The notes under the pieces were generated by a model, which saw only the letters and a program-made list of their open reading frames with translations, had not been told where the DNA came from and searched no databases. From assembly GCA_934525625.1 (NCBI GenBank), contig CAKSZL010000001.1, forward strand, positions 186,001-250,000: a stretch of 64,000 nt of DNA. The letters run 5' to 3'. The translations under genes and the position numbers were made by a program. This stretch comes from an uncultured Burkholderiaceae bacterium. GTDB lineage: Bacteria; Pseudomonadota; Gammaproteobacteria; Burkholderiales; Burkholderiaceae_B. Within the stretch, counting starts at the first letter, position 1; each line of letters begins with the position of its first letter. Positions 9,745-20,036 of the stretch are shown piece after piece.

Positions 9745-10371
9745 ATGCCCGACAGTATAGAGAATAACGTCGCCGCCATACGCGCCGAATTGAAACAACG
9801 CCGCGCCGAGCAAAACCCGGTGGATACGCGGCGCGGCGCCCTGCTGATGCGCGGCCGCCTGTTCACCTGGTTGGCCACCTATCGGCAGGCCAGGCGCGCG
9901 GCCGGGCAACGCCCCCCCGCACACATCGCCGCGTTCTGGGCGCTGCCCGCCGAGCCCGACCTGGCCCCCTTGCTGGCCCAATGGGTCGAGGAAGACGGCT
10001 TGACGGTCTCGCTGCCCGTCATCGACCGCGACGACGGCGTGCTGTCCTTCCGGCTCTGGACGCCCGGCACGCCCATGCGCGCCGGCGCTTTCGGCATCCA
10101 GGAACCCCAGGGCGAGCCCGCGCCCCTGCCCGACGTCGTGCTCGTGCCCACGCTGGGCTTTACCCGCCAGGGCGACCGCGTGGGCTACGGCAAAGGCCAT
10201 TACGACCGCACGCTGGCCGACCTCAAGGCACGCGGCCACGACTTCGTCAGCCTGGGCATCGCCTGGGCCTGCGGCGATCTCAGCGGCCGACCCTATGCTC
10301 CGGCGCCGCACGACGTGCCCCTGGATTCCATCCTGACGGACAAGGGCTGGGCCGTACCGGCGCCGGTGTAG
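9745..10371 (+). CDS. 5-formyltetrahydrofolate cyclo-ligase (MTHF synthetase)
   Basis: 208 residues. Converts 5-formyl-THF to 5,10-methenyl-THF with ATP. The family signature GDRVGYGKGHYDRTL is present (GYGKGHYDR at residues 148-156), preceded by the usual PLPDVVLVPTLGFTRQG segment. The N-terminal basic helix with RAELKQRR is also typical. Divergent from slt. A terminator-like dispersed repeat follows its stop, so it is likely monocistronic. Confidence 0.92.
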   Translation: MPDSIENNVAAIRAELKQRRAEQNPVDTRRGALLMRGRLFTWLATYRQARRAAGQRPPAHIAAFWALPAEPDLAPLLAQWVEEDGLTVSLPVIDRDDGVLSFRLWTPGTPMRAGAFGIQEPQGEPAPLPDVVLVPTLGFTRQGDRVGYGKGHYDRTLADLKARGHDFVSLGIAWACGDLSGRPYAPAPHDVPLDSILTDKGWAVPAPV

Positions 10372-10394
10372 ACATTTTGGGAGCCGCCCAGCGG

Positions 10395-10479
10395 CAAAAA
10401 AAGCCCCCACGCTGCGCCTTCGGCTTGCTGCCCCCCTGGGGGGCGCTTTTTGCCTTGGGGCGGCCCGGCGGCAAAAAAA
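10395..10479. terminator. Dispersed GC-rich terminator repeat, copy 1
   Basis: The segment carries the hairpin GCCCCCCTGGGGGGC followed by GCTTTTT, an intrinsic terminator for the cyclo-ligase gene. On the other strand the block begins with a T-run after GCGTGGGGGC. An almost identical block occurs at 15668-15759 (shared AAAAAGCCCCCACGCTGC and CGGCCCGGCGGCAAAAAAA), so it is a dispersed repeat and not a one-off terminator. Confidence 0.8.
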
Positions 10480-10590
10480 CATCCCGATTCGCCCGTGTTG
10501 CCAGCCCGTTAAAATGGGCGTACAGTGATTTCAAGATCCTGGCTCTCGCAACACTCATTGCCGGTTCTGCCGGCGGCACATCCGCACATT

Positions 10591-11052
10591 ATGTTCGACA
10601 TCCTCGTCTACCTGTTCGAGAACTACTACACTCCCGAGTCGTGTCCCGATGCCGACGTGCTGGCCCATAAGCTTGCGGCGGCCGGCTTCGAGCATGACGA
10701 CATCCACGACGCCTTGGGCTGGCTATACGGCCTGGCGCAAACCACCGAGCAATGCGTGCAGTTGGCGCAAACGCCTCAAACCTCCAGCCTGCGCGCCTAT
10801 ACCGACGACGAATACCGTCGGCTGGGTTCCGCCGCCATCGGTTTCATCACCTTTCTCGAAAGCTCGGGCGTGCTGCCCGCCGCGCTGCGCGAAATCCTCA
10901 TCGACCGCGCGCTGGCCGTCAACGAATCTCCCATCACCCTCGAAAAAATCAAGATCATTGCGCTGATGGTGCTCTGGAGCCAAGAGGCCGAGGTAGACCA
11001 TCTGGTGCTCGAAGAACTGCTTACCGACGACCGCCAGCGCCTGTCGCACTAA
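10591..11052 (+). CDS. smg: Smg family protein (DUF494)
   Basis: 153 residues starting [16 protein letters not shown], the hallmark N-terminus of the Smg/DUF494 family. These are small, mostly helical proteins of unknown function, commonly encoded between dprA and a topoisomerase gene in proteobacteria. Here the topoisomerase partner lies downstream after gluQ, but no dprA precedes it. A longer in-frame start at 10525 was rejected because the family starts at MFDIL. The ribosome-binding site is weak. Confidence 0.85.
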   Translation: MFDILVYLFENYYTPESCPDADVLAHKLAAAGFEHDDIHDALGWLYGLAQTTEQCVQLAQTPQTSSLRAYTDDEYRRLGSAAIGFITFLESSGVLPAALREILIDRALAVNESPITLEKIKIIALMVLWSQEAEVDHLVLEELLTDDRQRLSH

Positions 11053-11122
11053 GCGCCGGGCACTTGGCATACTCCCGCATACCGACATTGCCGCCTTCGG
11101 CCGGCACGCCGCCCCGTCATAC

Positions 11123-11998
11123 ATGGCGACGCTCCAACCTCCCGCCTCTAATAAATATGTAGGGCGCTTCGCGCCCAGCCCCAGCGGCCCGCTGCACAAC
11201 GGCTCGCTGGTCGCCGCCATGGCCAGCTACCTGGACGCCCGCGCCCACGGCGGCTTATGGCTGCTGCGCGTGGAAGACATAGACACCCCGCGCGTGGCCG
11301 AGGGCGCGGACCGCGTCATCATGGGCCAGTTGCAGGCTCTGGGCATGCGCTGGGACGGCGAGCCGGTCTGGCAGTCGCGGCGGCTGGCGCACTACCAGGC
11401 CGTGTTCGGGCAATTGAAAGAGCAAGGGCGCGCCTATGGCTGCGGCTGCACGCGCGCCGAAATCGGCAACCGCCCCTACCCCGGCACCTGCCGGCAGGGC
11501 GTGCCGCCCGGCCGCAAGGTGCGCGCCTGGCGTTTTCTCGTGCCGGACGGCGTCGTGCGCTTCGAAGACCGCTGGCTCGGCCCTCAGCAGCAGGACGTGG
11601 CGCGTGAAGTGGGCGACTTCATCATCCACCGCGCCGACGGCCTGTGGGCCTATCAGTTCGTCGTAGTCATAGACGACATCCTCCAGGGCGTCACCGACGT
11701 CGTGCGCGGCGCCGATCTGCTGGATTCCACCGCGCGCCAGCAGGCGCTAACACGCCACCTTGGGCATCAGCCGCCGCGCATGATGCACGTGCCGCTGGTG
11801 CTGGACGAAAACGGCAACAAGCTCTCCAAGCAAAACCACGCCACGCCGCTGGATACGCAGCGCCCGCTGGATAGCCTGCAACGCGCCTGGCGCCATCTGG
11901 GACTGCCCCCGCTGCCCGCCGCCGACAGCCTTGACGGCTTCTGGCGAACGGCGACGGCATATTGGGCTAGGCACTGGCAGCAACGGGCGCACCCATAG
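11123..11998 (+). CDS. gluQ: Glutamyl-Q tRNA(Asp) synthetase
   Basis: 291 residues, a GluRS-like catalytic domain without the anticodon-binding half. It attaches Glu to the queuosine base of tRNA(Asp). The HIGH-like motif is [12 protein letters not shown] (residues 18-29), the KMSKS-like loop is KLSKQ (near residue 233). A four-residue zinc site is suggested by CGCTRAEI and PGTCRQG. Length matches the family (about 290-310). It sits between smg and topB on the same strand; the 70-bp gap to smg suggests a shared transcript. Confidence 0.92.
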   Translation: MATLQPPASNKYVGRFAPSPSGPLHNGSLVAAMASYLDARAHGGLWLLRVEDIDTPRVAEGADRVIMGQLQALGMRWDGEPVWQSRRLAHYQAVFGQLKEQGRAYGCGCTRAEIGNRPYPGTCRQGVPPGRKVRAWRFLVPDGVVRFEDRWLGPQQQDVAREVGDFIIHRADGLWAYQFVVVIDDILQGVTDVVRGADLLDSTARQQALTRHLGHQPPRMMHVPLVLDENGNKLSKQNHATPLDTQRPLDSLQRAWRHLGLPPLPAADSLDGFWRTATAYWARHWQQRAHP

Positions 11999-12229
11999 AT
12001 CGGTGCACCGGACCTCGCTTTACGAAGCGCCAAGCCGCGCTCGCCATCACGCCTTCCCGCAATGTCTACCGGGTACGGCGATATCCGCGGTTTTTTTTAC
12101 ACATTTGATATATTGAGCCTCGGCGCGGCGGGCTTTCCGGCACGGCCAGAGGTTCCCCCGACTTGCACGGTGGGGCGCTAGGCTCGTATCATCCGCGCTA
12201 TTGCTGCCAATGCCGGCCACTGGAACACC

Positions 12230-14866
<2,637 letters not shown>

Positions 14867-14957
14867 TGCCGCGCATGGGGCGTCCGCCATGCGGTTGGCG
14901 CCCCGCTGAAGCAAAACATGGGCTTTCATTCCCAGACCCGACCAGACACCTGAAGCA

Positions 14958-15587
14958 ATGGCCAAACGACAAACGCCCTGGCACGAAGTCCGCCGCTCTC
15001 CCCTGCACGGCAACGGCGTCTTCGCCTTGCGCGACATTCCCGCGGGCACGAACATCCTGCCCTATACCGGCGCGCGCATCACGCCCGAAGAAGCGGACGC
15101 CAAGCATCCCGCCAACCCGGACGACCCCTTCCACACCTTCTTTTTTGCGCTGTCCAGCGGCAAGGTCATAGACGGCGGCCAGAAGGGCAACGACGCCCGC
15201 TGGATCAACCACAGCTGCGCACCCAACTGCGAAACGCAGGAAAGTCACGACGGCACGCGCGTCACCATCGTGGCCCTGTGCGACATCAAGGCCGGCGAAG
15301 AGCTCTTTTACGACTACGGCCTGGTCATAGACGAAGAAGTCACCGAGCAGATGAAGCTGGACTACCGCTGCCTGTGCGGCGCCGCCGACTGCCGGGGCAC
15401 GATGCTGGCGCTGCCGGACGCTGGAACCGAAAGCGGCGATGCGCACGCCGACGACGCCACCGCCGAACTGGCCGGCAAGCTCAAGCGCCTGCGGAAAAAA
15501 CACAAGAAGCTCAAGAAGCAGGTGCGCAGGCTGGAAAAGAAAACCAGCGCGCTGCTGCAATTATTGGCCGACCCGGAAGCGGGCTGA
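14958..15587 (+). CDS. SET-domain protein-lysine methyltransferase
   Basis: 209 residues. Residues 8-125 form a SET domain: HGNGVFALRDIPAGTNI (SET-I start), the knot motif NHSCAPNCE (near 84-92) and the catalytic motif EELFYDYG (near 114-121). A post-SET-like Cys cluster CLCGAADCRG follows. The C-terminus is a Lys/Arg-rich helix (KLKRLRKKHKKLKKQ), probably coiled coil or nucleic-acid binding. SET proteins transfer methyl groups from SAM to protein lysines. The gene lies 91 bp after topB on the same strand, so a shared transcript is likely. A terminator repeat follows. The substrate is unknown; the Lys-rich topoisomerase tail or an H1-like protein are candidates by inference only. Confidence 0.88.
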   Translation: MAKRQTPWHEVRRSPLHGNGVFALRDIPAGTNILPYTGARITPEEADAKHPANPDDPFHTFFFALSSGKVIDGGQKGNDARWINHSCAPNCETQESHDGTRVTIVALCDIKAGEELFYDYGLVIDEEVTEQMKLDYRCLCGAADCRGTMLALPDAGTESGDAHADDATAELAGKLKRLRKKHKKLKKQVRRLEKKTSALLQLLADPEAG

Positions 15588-15667
15588 CCGCGGGCCGTAG
15601 GCGCCAGGGCGATTGTCGTGGAGAAGGGATAATGGCGGTTGCCCATTCACTGACACGGCGCCTCTAG

Positions 15668-15759
15668 TAAAAAGCCCCCACGCTGCACAGGCTTGCGCCT
15701 GTTTGCTGCCCCCCAAGGGGGCGCTTTTTTGCCTTGGGAGCGGCCCGGCGGCAAAAAAA
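15668..15759. terminator. Dispersed GC-rich terminator repeat, copy 2
   Basis: Second copy of the block at 10395-10479, with hairpin GCCCCCCAAGGGGGC then GCTTTTTT. It lies between the convergent SET and rpn genes and could terminate both. It differs from copy 1 mainly in the middle (ACAGGCTTGCGCCTGTTTGC instead of GCCTTCGGCTTGC), which is a compensated second small hairpin. Confidence 0.8.
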
Positions 15760-15764
15760 GATAT

Positions 15765-16703
15765 TCACCTGTCGGCGAATACGTCGTCCAGCGTGGCGGC
15801 ATCCAGCACGTTCATGGCCCAGGCGTCCACTTGTCCGGAGGTTGCCGTAGATAGTTTTTGTTGGATGGGCGATGGCAGGGAGCCGAATTTACGGGTCAAT
15901 AGCTGGCGCAGCAAGGTTGCCTTGCCCTCTTCCCGTCCTTTTTCTCGCCCTTCTTCCCGTCCCTCTTTCAAGCCCTCTCGCCGCGCCTCCTGGCGCTCGA
16001 ATGCCAGCGAGTCCTGTTCCTCGGCCGCCGCCATTTCCCGGCGCATCGCCGCCCAGCGCAGGCCTTCTTCGGTTGACATGCCCCTTAGATACTCCAGGGC
16101 CTCTTGCACTGGCTTATGCGTGATCTCGCTCATGATGTCTTCCTCCGCGGAGTGCCGCAGGCATGTGATCCAGGCCGACAGATTCGGCGGCAAGCCGCCC
16201 AGGCGCTCAGCCTTGCGCAATTCGATTATATGCACTTGCAGCGCCTGGCCCAACTGCACGTCCAGCCTGGCGGTATCACGCAAGGTAAAGTGCCAGCAAG
16301 CCTGTTCAGCCTGTTCGGGAAACAAATCATGCATCAGCAGGCTGATGCCGATGGCCGGCTTGAGGTGAAGATAAGGCTCGCCTTTCTTCAACTGCTGGGA
16401 CAAGGAACGCGCCAGATAGTACAGGTTGCGCTCGGGCCAGTGCAGGTAGCGGCGCACCTGCATCTCGACGATGAACAGCGTGCCGTGCGCATCTCGGGCC
16501 AGGACGTCCAGCACAATGTGCTTGCCGGAGACGTCTTCGGGCAGGATATCCGGACTCAATACCTCGACCACCGACACCGGCGGCAGGCCGTGACGCACGG
16601 CGTTGATCAAGTCGGCCAGCAAATGCCGCTGGCGGCTGAACAGCACCTTGAACACCAGGTCGTTGGACAGCGGCAGCAGCGGTACGGCAGAGGAAGAAGG
16701 CAT
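15765..16703 (-). CDS. Rpn-family recombination-promoting nuclease (PD-(D/E)XK)
   Basis: 312 residues. The N-terminal two thirds match the Rpn/transposase_31-like nuclease family: LLPLSNDLVFKVLFSRQ start, then VLDVLARDAHGTLFIVEMQ, which provides the D...ExQ nuclease core, and YYLARSLSQQLKKGEPY. A charged linker of repeated EGREEGREKGREEGK precedes a C-terminal DUF4351-like domain (LLTRKFGSLP). Family members are DNA endonucleases that stimulate RecA-independent recombination and are often found in many related copies. A broken relative lies at 23876-24022. A 28-nt hairpin sits upstream of the start. Confidence 0.85.
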   Translation of the reverse strand: MPSSSAVPLLPLSNDLVFKVLFSRQRHLLADLINAVRHGLPPVSVVEVLSPDILPEDVSGKHIVLDVLARDAHGTLFIVEMQVRRYLHWPERNLYYLARSLSQQLKKGEPYLHLKPAIGISLLMHDLFPEQAEQACWHFTLRDTARLDVQLGQALQVHIIELRKAERLGGLPPNLSAWITCLRHSAEEDIMSEITHKPVQEALEYLRGMSTEEGLRWAAMRREMAAAEEQDSLAFERQEARREGLKEGREEGREKGREEGKATLLRQLLTRKFGSLPSPIQQKLSTATSGQVDAWAMNVLDAATLDDVFADR

Positions 16704-16767
16704 GGCCCAGGCTTGTGAAGCGACACGAGCGGGCAGCTTACGGCAGGGCCGGGCATCTGGAAATTAG

Positions 16768-16795
16768 GCAAAAATGTCCGCGTGGACACTTTTGC
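16768..16795. repeat. Short inverted repeat upstream of rpn
   Basis: GCAAAAATGTCC and GGACACTTTTGC form 12-bp arms with one mismatch around a GCGT loop. It lies 65 bp before the rpn start, so it is either an operator or a target/end site related to the nuclease. Confidence 0.6.
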
Positions 16796-16958
16796 GGCAT
16801 CTCCGTGCTCACCTTACGGCAGCCAAATGCGAACGCAACGGACAAAACCCCGCCAACTCTAAAAGAAGTCCCGCACAGCCGCTGGAAAGCGGGCTGCCCC
16901 AGGAAGCAGGATACTGATGCCGGCTTCGGCGGGCGACTTGAAGACGCTCCGCGCCTTG

Positions 16959-17035
16959 GAACCTATTCACGATCTCGTCCGCAGGCCGCCTGAAGGGGCC
17001 TTGGGACTGCTGCCGGAGCGATCATGAACAGGTTC
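16959..17035. repeat. Imperfect inverted repeat abutting the SDR stop codon
   Basis: GAACCTATTCACGATC (16959-16974) pairs with GATCATGAACAGGTTC (17020-17035) with two mismatches around a 45-nt GC-rich centre. The right arm touches the stop codon of the SDR gene, so it may act as its transcript end; no U-tract was seen. Confidence 0.6.
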
Positions 17036-17740
17036 TTAGACCGCCCGGGTGACGCCGCCGTCGACGCGAATGTTCTGGCCGGTGATATAACCCGCGCCCT
17101 CCGACAGCAGAAAGGCCACGGTGGCGGCGATTTCCTCGGCTTTGCCGTAGCGCCCCATGGGTACGCTGCCGCGCCGCTCTTCGACTTCGGGCAGGCTGTC
17201 TATCCAGCCGGGCTGTACATTGTTCATGCGGATGTTCCTGGCCCCGTATTTGTCGGCGAAGATCTTGGTGAAGCTGGCCAGCCCCGCGCGAAACACCGTC
17301 GAGGTCGGGAACATCTCCACGGGCTCGAATGCCCAGGCGGTGGAAATATTGACGATGGCGCCGCCGCCCTGCGCCTCCATGATGGGCGTCACCAGCCGCA
17401 CCGGCCGCACGGCGTTCAGAAAATAAACCTCCATGCCCTGATGCCAGTCTTCGTCGGTGATGTCGAGTATGGGCGCGCGCGGGCCGTGTCCGGCGGAATT
17501 GACCAGCGCATCGATGCGCCCCCATTTCCCCATCGCCAGGTCGACGAGCCGGCGTATGTCGTCGTTGGACTGGTTCGAACCGGTAACGCCTACGCCGCCT
17601 AGTTCCCGGGCCAGAGTTTCGCCCTTGCCCGACGACGACAGCACCGCGACGCGATAACCATCTTGGGCCAGCCTCCTGGCGACGGCGGCCCCCATGCCGG
17701 AGCCGCCGGCGGTGATGAGTGCGACTTTTTCTACAGACAT
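17036..17740 (-). CDS. SDR-fold protein lacking the YxxxK catalytic pair
   Basis: 234 residues with the classical SDR frame: glycine-rich TAGGSGMGAAVAR at the N-terminus, NSAGHGPRAP in place of NNAG, a serine strand IVNISTAW and C-terminal ITGQNIRVDGGVTRAV. The active-site segment that should read YxxxK is TSTVFRAGLASFTK: aligning RAGL with the usual KAAL puts Arg at the Lys position and Ser at the Tyr position. It may therefore be a non-canonical dehydrogenase or a binding protein. An AGGAG site 6 nt upstream supports the start. Divergent from a LysR regulator that probably controls it. Confidence 0.85.
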   Translation of the reverse strand: MSVEKVALITAGGSGMGAAVARRLAQDGYRVAVLSSSGKGETLARELGGVGVTGSNQSNDDIRRLVDLAMGKWGRIDALVNSAGHGPRAPILDITDEDWHQGMEVYFLNAVRPVRLVTPIMEAQGGGAIVNISTAWAFEPVEMFPTSTVFRAGLASFTKIFADKYGARNIRMNNVQPGWIDSLPEVEERRGSVPMGRYGKAEEIAATVAFLLSEGAGYITGQNIRVDGGVTRAV

Positions 17741-17883
17741 TGGAATCTCCTGATGATAGCTGCCCGCAAAAATGCCTACAGCCTGCTTATAGAAATTATT
17801 CCATTACGCCCGCGAAAATTCGCGCTATAAATAAACACTACACCATGTAGAAAAACTACTGCCCAAACCATACGCTCACCATC
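17741..17883. promoter_or_regulatory. Divergent SDR-lysR promoter region
   Basis: An AT-rich 143-bp gap in a GC-rich background. It contains the inverted repeat CTACACCATGTAG (17838-17850), a candidate LysR-type site 33 bp before the regulator start. Confidence 0.4.
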
Positions 17884-18783
17884 ATGAACCCGCCACGCCG
17901 CAAACTGCCGCCCCTGAACGCCTTGCGCGCCTTCGAAGCCGCCGGCCGCCAGCGCAGCTTCCGCGCCGCCGCCGACGAATTGAGCGTGACGCAGGGCGCC
18001 GTGGCGCAGCAAGTGCGCGCACTGGAAGACCATCTTGGCGTGGCGCTGTTCCAGCGCCTGCCGCGCGGCTTGGCCCTGACGCCGCCGGGCGCGGCCTATC
18101 TTGCGGAAGTCACCCGTGCGCTCGACATTCTGGTGGAGTCCACCGGCAGGCTTTTAGCCAGGCCCGAGATGGTGACGATCAGCGTTCCGCCCACCGTGGC
18201 CGCCAAGCTGCTGATACCGCGCCTGGCCGAGTTCCAGGCCACATTGCCGGGCGTGGAGCTGCGCACCGTCGCCACCGAGGCGCTGTCGGATTTCGACCGG
18301 GATCAGGTGGACATCGCGGTACGCATGGGCCGCCCGCCGTTTCCGGCCGACCAGGAGGCGCGGCTGCTGTTCCGCCAGGAACTGGTCGCGGTGGCCAGCC
18401 CGCACCTGCTCGGCGGCATGACGCTGCCTCTAGGCATGGAACAATTGCGTCAACTGCCGCTGCTGCATGACGCCCACGACCACTGGCCAGCCTTCCTGCG
18501 CACCAGCGCCAAGCTGCCCGGCGCGGCATTCAACCAGACCACGCTGGCGCTGGACGCCGCCATGGCCGGCCAGGGGGTCGCCTTGGCCAGCCGGGCTTTC
18601 GTGGCAGCCGACCTGGAAGCCGGCCGGCTGCTGCAAGCAACGGGCGCCACCATCCTCGTGGCGCCCGACTACTTTCTCGTCCGCAAGCGCACGCCCGCTC
18701 CGCGAGACGCCGTGCGTGCGGTATGGGAGTGGTGCGGAAAACGGCTGCACTTTCCGTGCGAAAGCGAAATGCTGGCCACGTAA
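17884..18783 (+). CDS. LysR-family transcriptional regulator (GcvA-like)
   Basis: 299 residues. The N-terminal winged helix-turn-helix is the GcvA/AmpR kind: LPPLNALRAFEAAGRQRSF, then AADELSVTQGAVAQQVRALE and LGVALFQRLPRGLALTP. The effector domain follows (VTISVPPTVAAKLLIPRL; VDIAVRMGRPP). It most likely regulates the divergent SDR gene. It ends 25 bp before the convergent Rieske oxygenase stop. Confidence 0.9.
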   Translation: MNPPRRKLPPLNALRAFEAAGRQRSFRAAADELSVTQGAVAQQVRALEDHLGVALFQRLPRGLALTPPGAAYLAEVTRALDILVESTGRLLARPEMVTISVPPTVAAKLLIPRLAEFQATLPGVELRTVATEALSDFDRDQVDIAVRMGRPPFPADQEARLLFRQELVAVASPHLLGGMTLPLGMEQLRQLPLLHDAHDHWPAFLRTSAKLPGAAFNQTTLALDAAMAGQGVALASRAFVAADLEAGRLLQATGATILVAPDYFLVRKRTPAPRDAVRAVWEWCGKRLHFPCESEMLAT

Positions 18784-18808
18784 GCCGGTACGCGGATGGG
18801 TCTTGGCC

Positions 18809-19846
18809 CTACAGTTTCTCTTCACGATCCAGCTCGCGCTGAATCAAGGCCCGGAACTGCCCCAGCGCGGCATCCAGGCCGCAGCCCACTGGCTGGAAAT
18901 CCGGGTTGCGCCGCAAGCTGCCGGCCTGCGCCATGATCACCGCCCTGTCCTCCTCGAAGGCTTTCAGCACGCTACGATACAAGGCTTGGTTGACCTCCTC
19001 GCTGTCCTTGTCGAAGTTGCGCGGCTGGGCGAAGAAGTAATGACAGGAGTCTTCGGTTTCGGGAGTCACGGCCTGGCAATGGCGAAACTCGATGGCACCC
19101 TCGCGGTTTCCGTGTTCGGCCCCCGTCCCGGCAATGGCGAAACCGGAATCCATGATCAGTACGCCCGGCAGCATGAAGTCGTAGTTGTTCCACCTGTCCA
19201 CATTACCCGCCATGCCCTTGGCTCGCACCAGTTTCTCGACGAAAGGCGCAGGCGGCCTGTCCATGAACCAGCGCGTGATGCGCAAGCCCCGCTCAAGGCG
19301 TTCGATCCTGGAGCGCAGTTGCGCATATTCCTCCGAGCCGCCCAGCGTGGTTGGATGCACATAGGACAAGTGCGAGAAGTCCAGCAGGTTGTCGTTGACG
19401 AGTTGGTAATTGACGTCGTAGTGCAGATAGCCTGGCGGCGTGCATGCCCAATCGGGATCATCCAGCCAGCGTGTGTCCGGTATCCAGGCGGGTTCGGCCG
19501 CCTGTGGTTCGCCCATCCACAGCCAGACCCAACGATGCCTCTCTTGCACTGCGTAGGACCGCACTTTGGCATTGCCGGGAATCCTGTCCTGGCCCGGAAT
19601 CTCGACGCAGACGCCTCGGGTATCGAACAGAAAGCCGTGATACATGCAGCGTACGGCATTGCCCTCGTGCCGCCCGATGGACAAAGGCGCCCCGCGATGG
19701 CAGCACAGGTCTTCGAACGCATGCAGCGTACCCGATTCGTCGCGCCAGAACAGGATAGGCCGTCCGCAGACCGTGCGCGTCAGGAACTGACCCACTGGAA
19801 TTTCGTGCGTCCAGGCCGCCACGTACCAGCAATTCTTGATGAACAT
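18809..19846 (-). CDS. Rieske non-heme iron oxygenase (VanA/phthalate-dioxygenase-like)
   Basis: 345 residues starting MFIKNCWYVAAWTHEIPVGQ, typical of VanA-type oxygenases. The Rieske centre is CxH at 48-50 (CCHRGAPL) and CxxH at 67-70 (CMYHGF). The mononuclear iron site is suggested by NLLDFSHLSYVHPTTLG. A GGGAGGA site 5 nt upstream supports the start; a longer frame was rejected. It is the last gene of the operon binding protein - FAD monooxygenase - small protein - Rieske oxygenase. No dedicated reductase is next to it, so electrons must come from elsewhere. Likely an O-demethylase or ring hydroxylase. Confidence 0.88.
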   Translation of the reverse strand: MFIKNCWYVAAWTHEIPVGQFLTRTVCGRPILFWRDESGTLHAFEDLCCHRGAPLSIGRHEGNAVRCMYHGFLFDTRGVCVEIPGQDRIPGNAKVRSYAVQERHRWVWLWMGEPQAAEPAWIPDTRWLDDPDWACTPPGYLHYDVNYQLVNDNLLDFSHLSYVHPTTLGGSEEYAQLRSRIERLERGLRITRWFMDRPPAPFVEKLVRAKGMAGNVDRWNNYDFMLPGVLIMDSGFAIAGTGAEHGNREGAIEFRHCQAVTPETEDSCHYFFAQPRNFDKDSEEVNQALYRSVLKAFEEDRAVIMAQAGSLRRNPDFQPVGCGLDAALGQFRALIQRELDREEKL

Positions 19847-19859
19847 CGTCTTCCTCCCT

Positions 19860-20036
19860 TTACTCTTGCTGCCTGGCGGCACGCTCTATCAGCTCGCGCA
19901 GACGCTGCGGATCATCGATCTCCAGCATGGCCAGCAAGGCGAAGCGCGCCAGGAAACCGGCAACCCTCTTATCGTCGGCGTCTCCCATGGCCCGGCAAAG
20001 CGCCGTGTACACGCCATCCAATTCCATTTCCGTCAT
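19860..20036 (-). CDS. Small DUF2783-like protein
   Basis: 58 residues, MTEMELDGVYTALCRAMGDA... ending ELIERAARQQE, a short acidic helical protein. Its start overlaps the monooxygenase stop (ATGA), so it is translationally coupled. Its stop lies 13 nt before the Rieske gene start. Sequence and position resemble the DUF2783 family, small proteins encoded beside FAD-dependent aromatic monooxygenases; function unknown. It might be an accessory or stability partner of the hydroxylase. The family call is from memory of its pattern and could be wrong; the gene itself is well supported by coupling. Confidence 0.7.
   Translation of the reverse strand: MTEMELDGVYTALCRAMGDADDKRVAGFLARFALLAMLEIDDPQRLRELIERAARQQE

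Larger units (their letters stand above)
16704..17035. other. Gene-free gap between rpn and SDR genes
   Basis: A 332-bp stretch without a credible gene. It holds a 12-bp-arm hairpin (16768-16795) and a 16-bp-arm inverted repeat (16959-17035), listed separately. Codon-like ORFs here lack ribosome-binding sites and family resemblance. Confidence 0.6.

Noticed and set aside
15765..16703. Annotation as an insertion-sequence transposase
   Set aside because: The protein is an Rpn PD-(D/E)XK nuclease; no terminal inverted repeats plus target duplications flank it as a unit.
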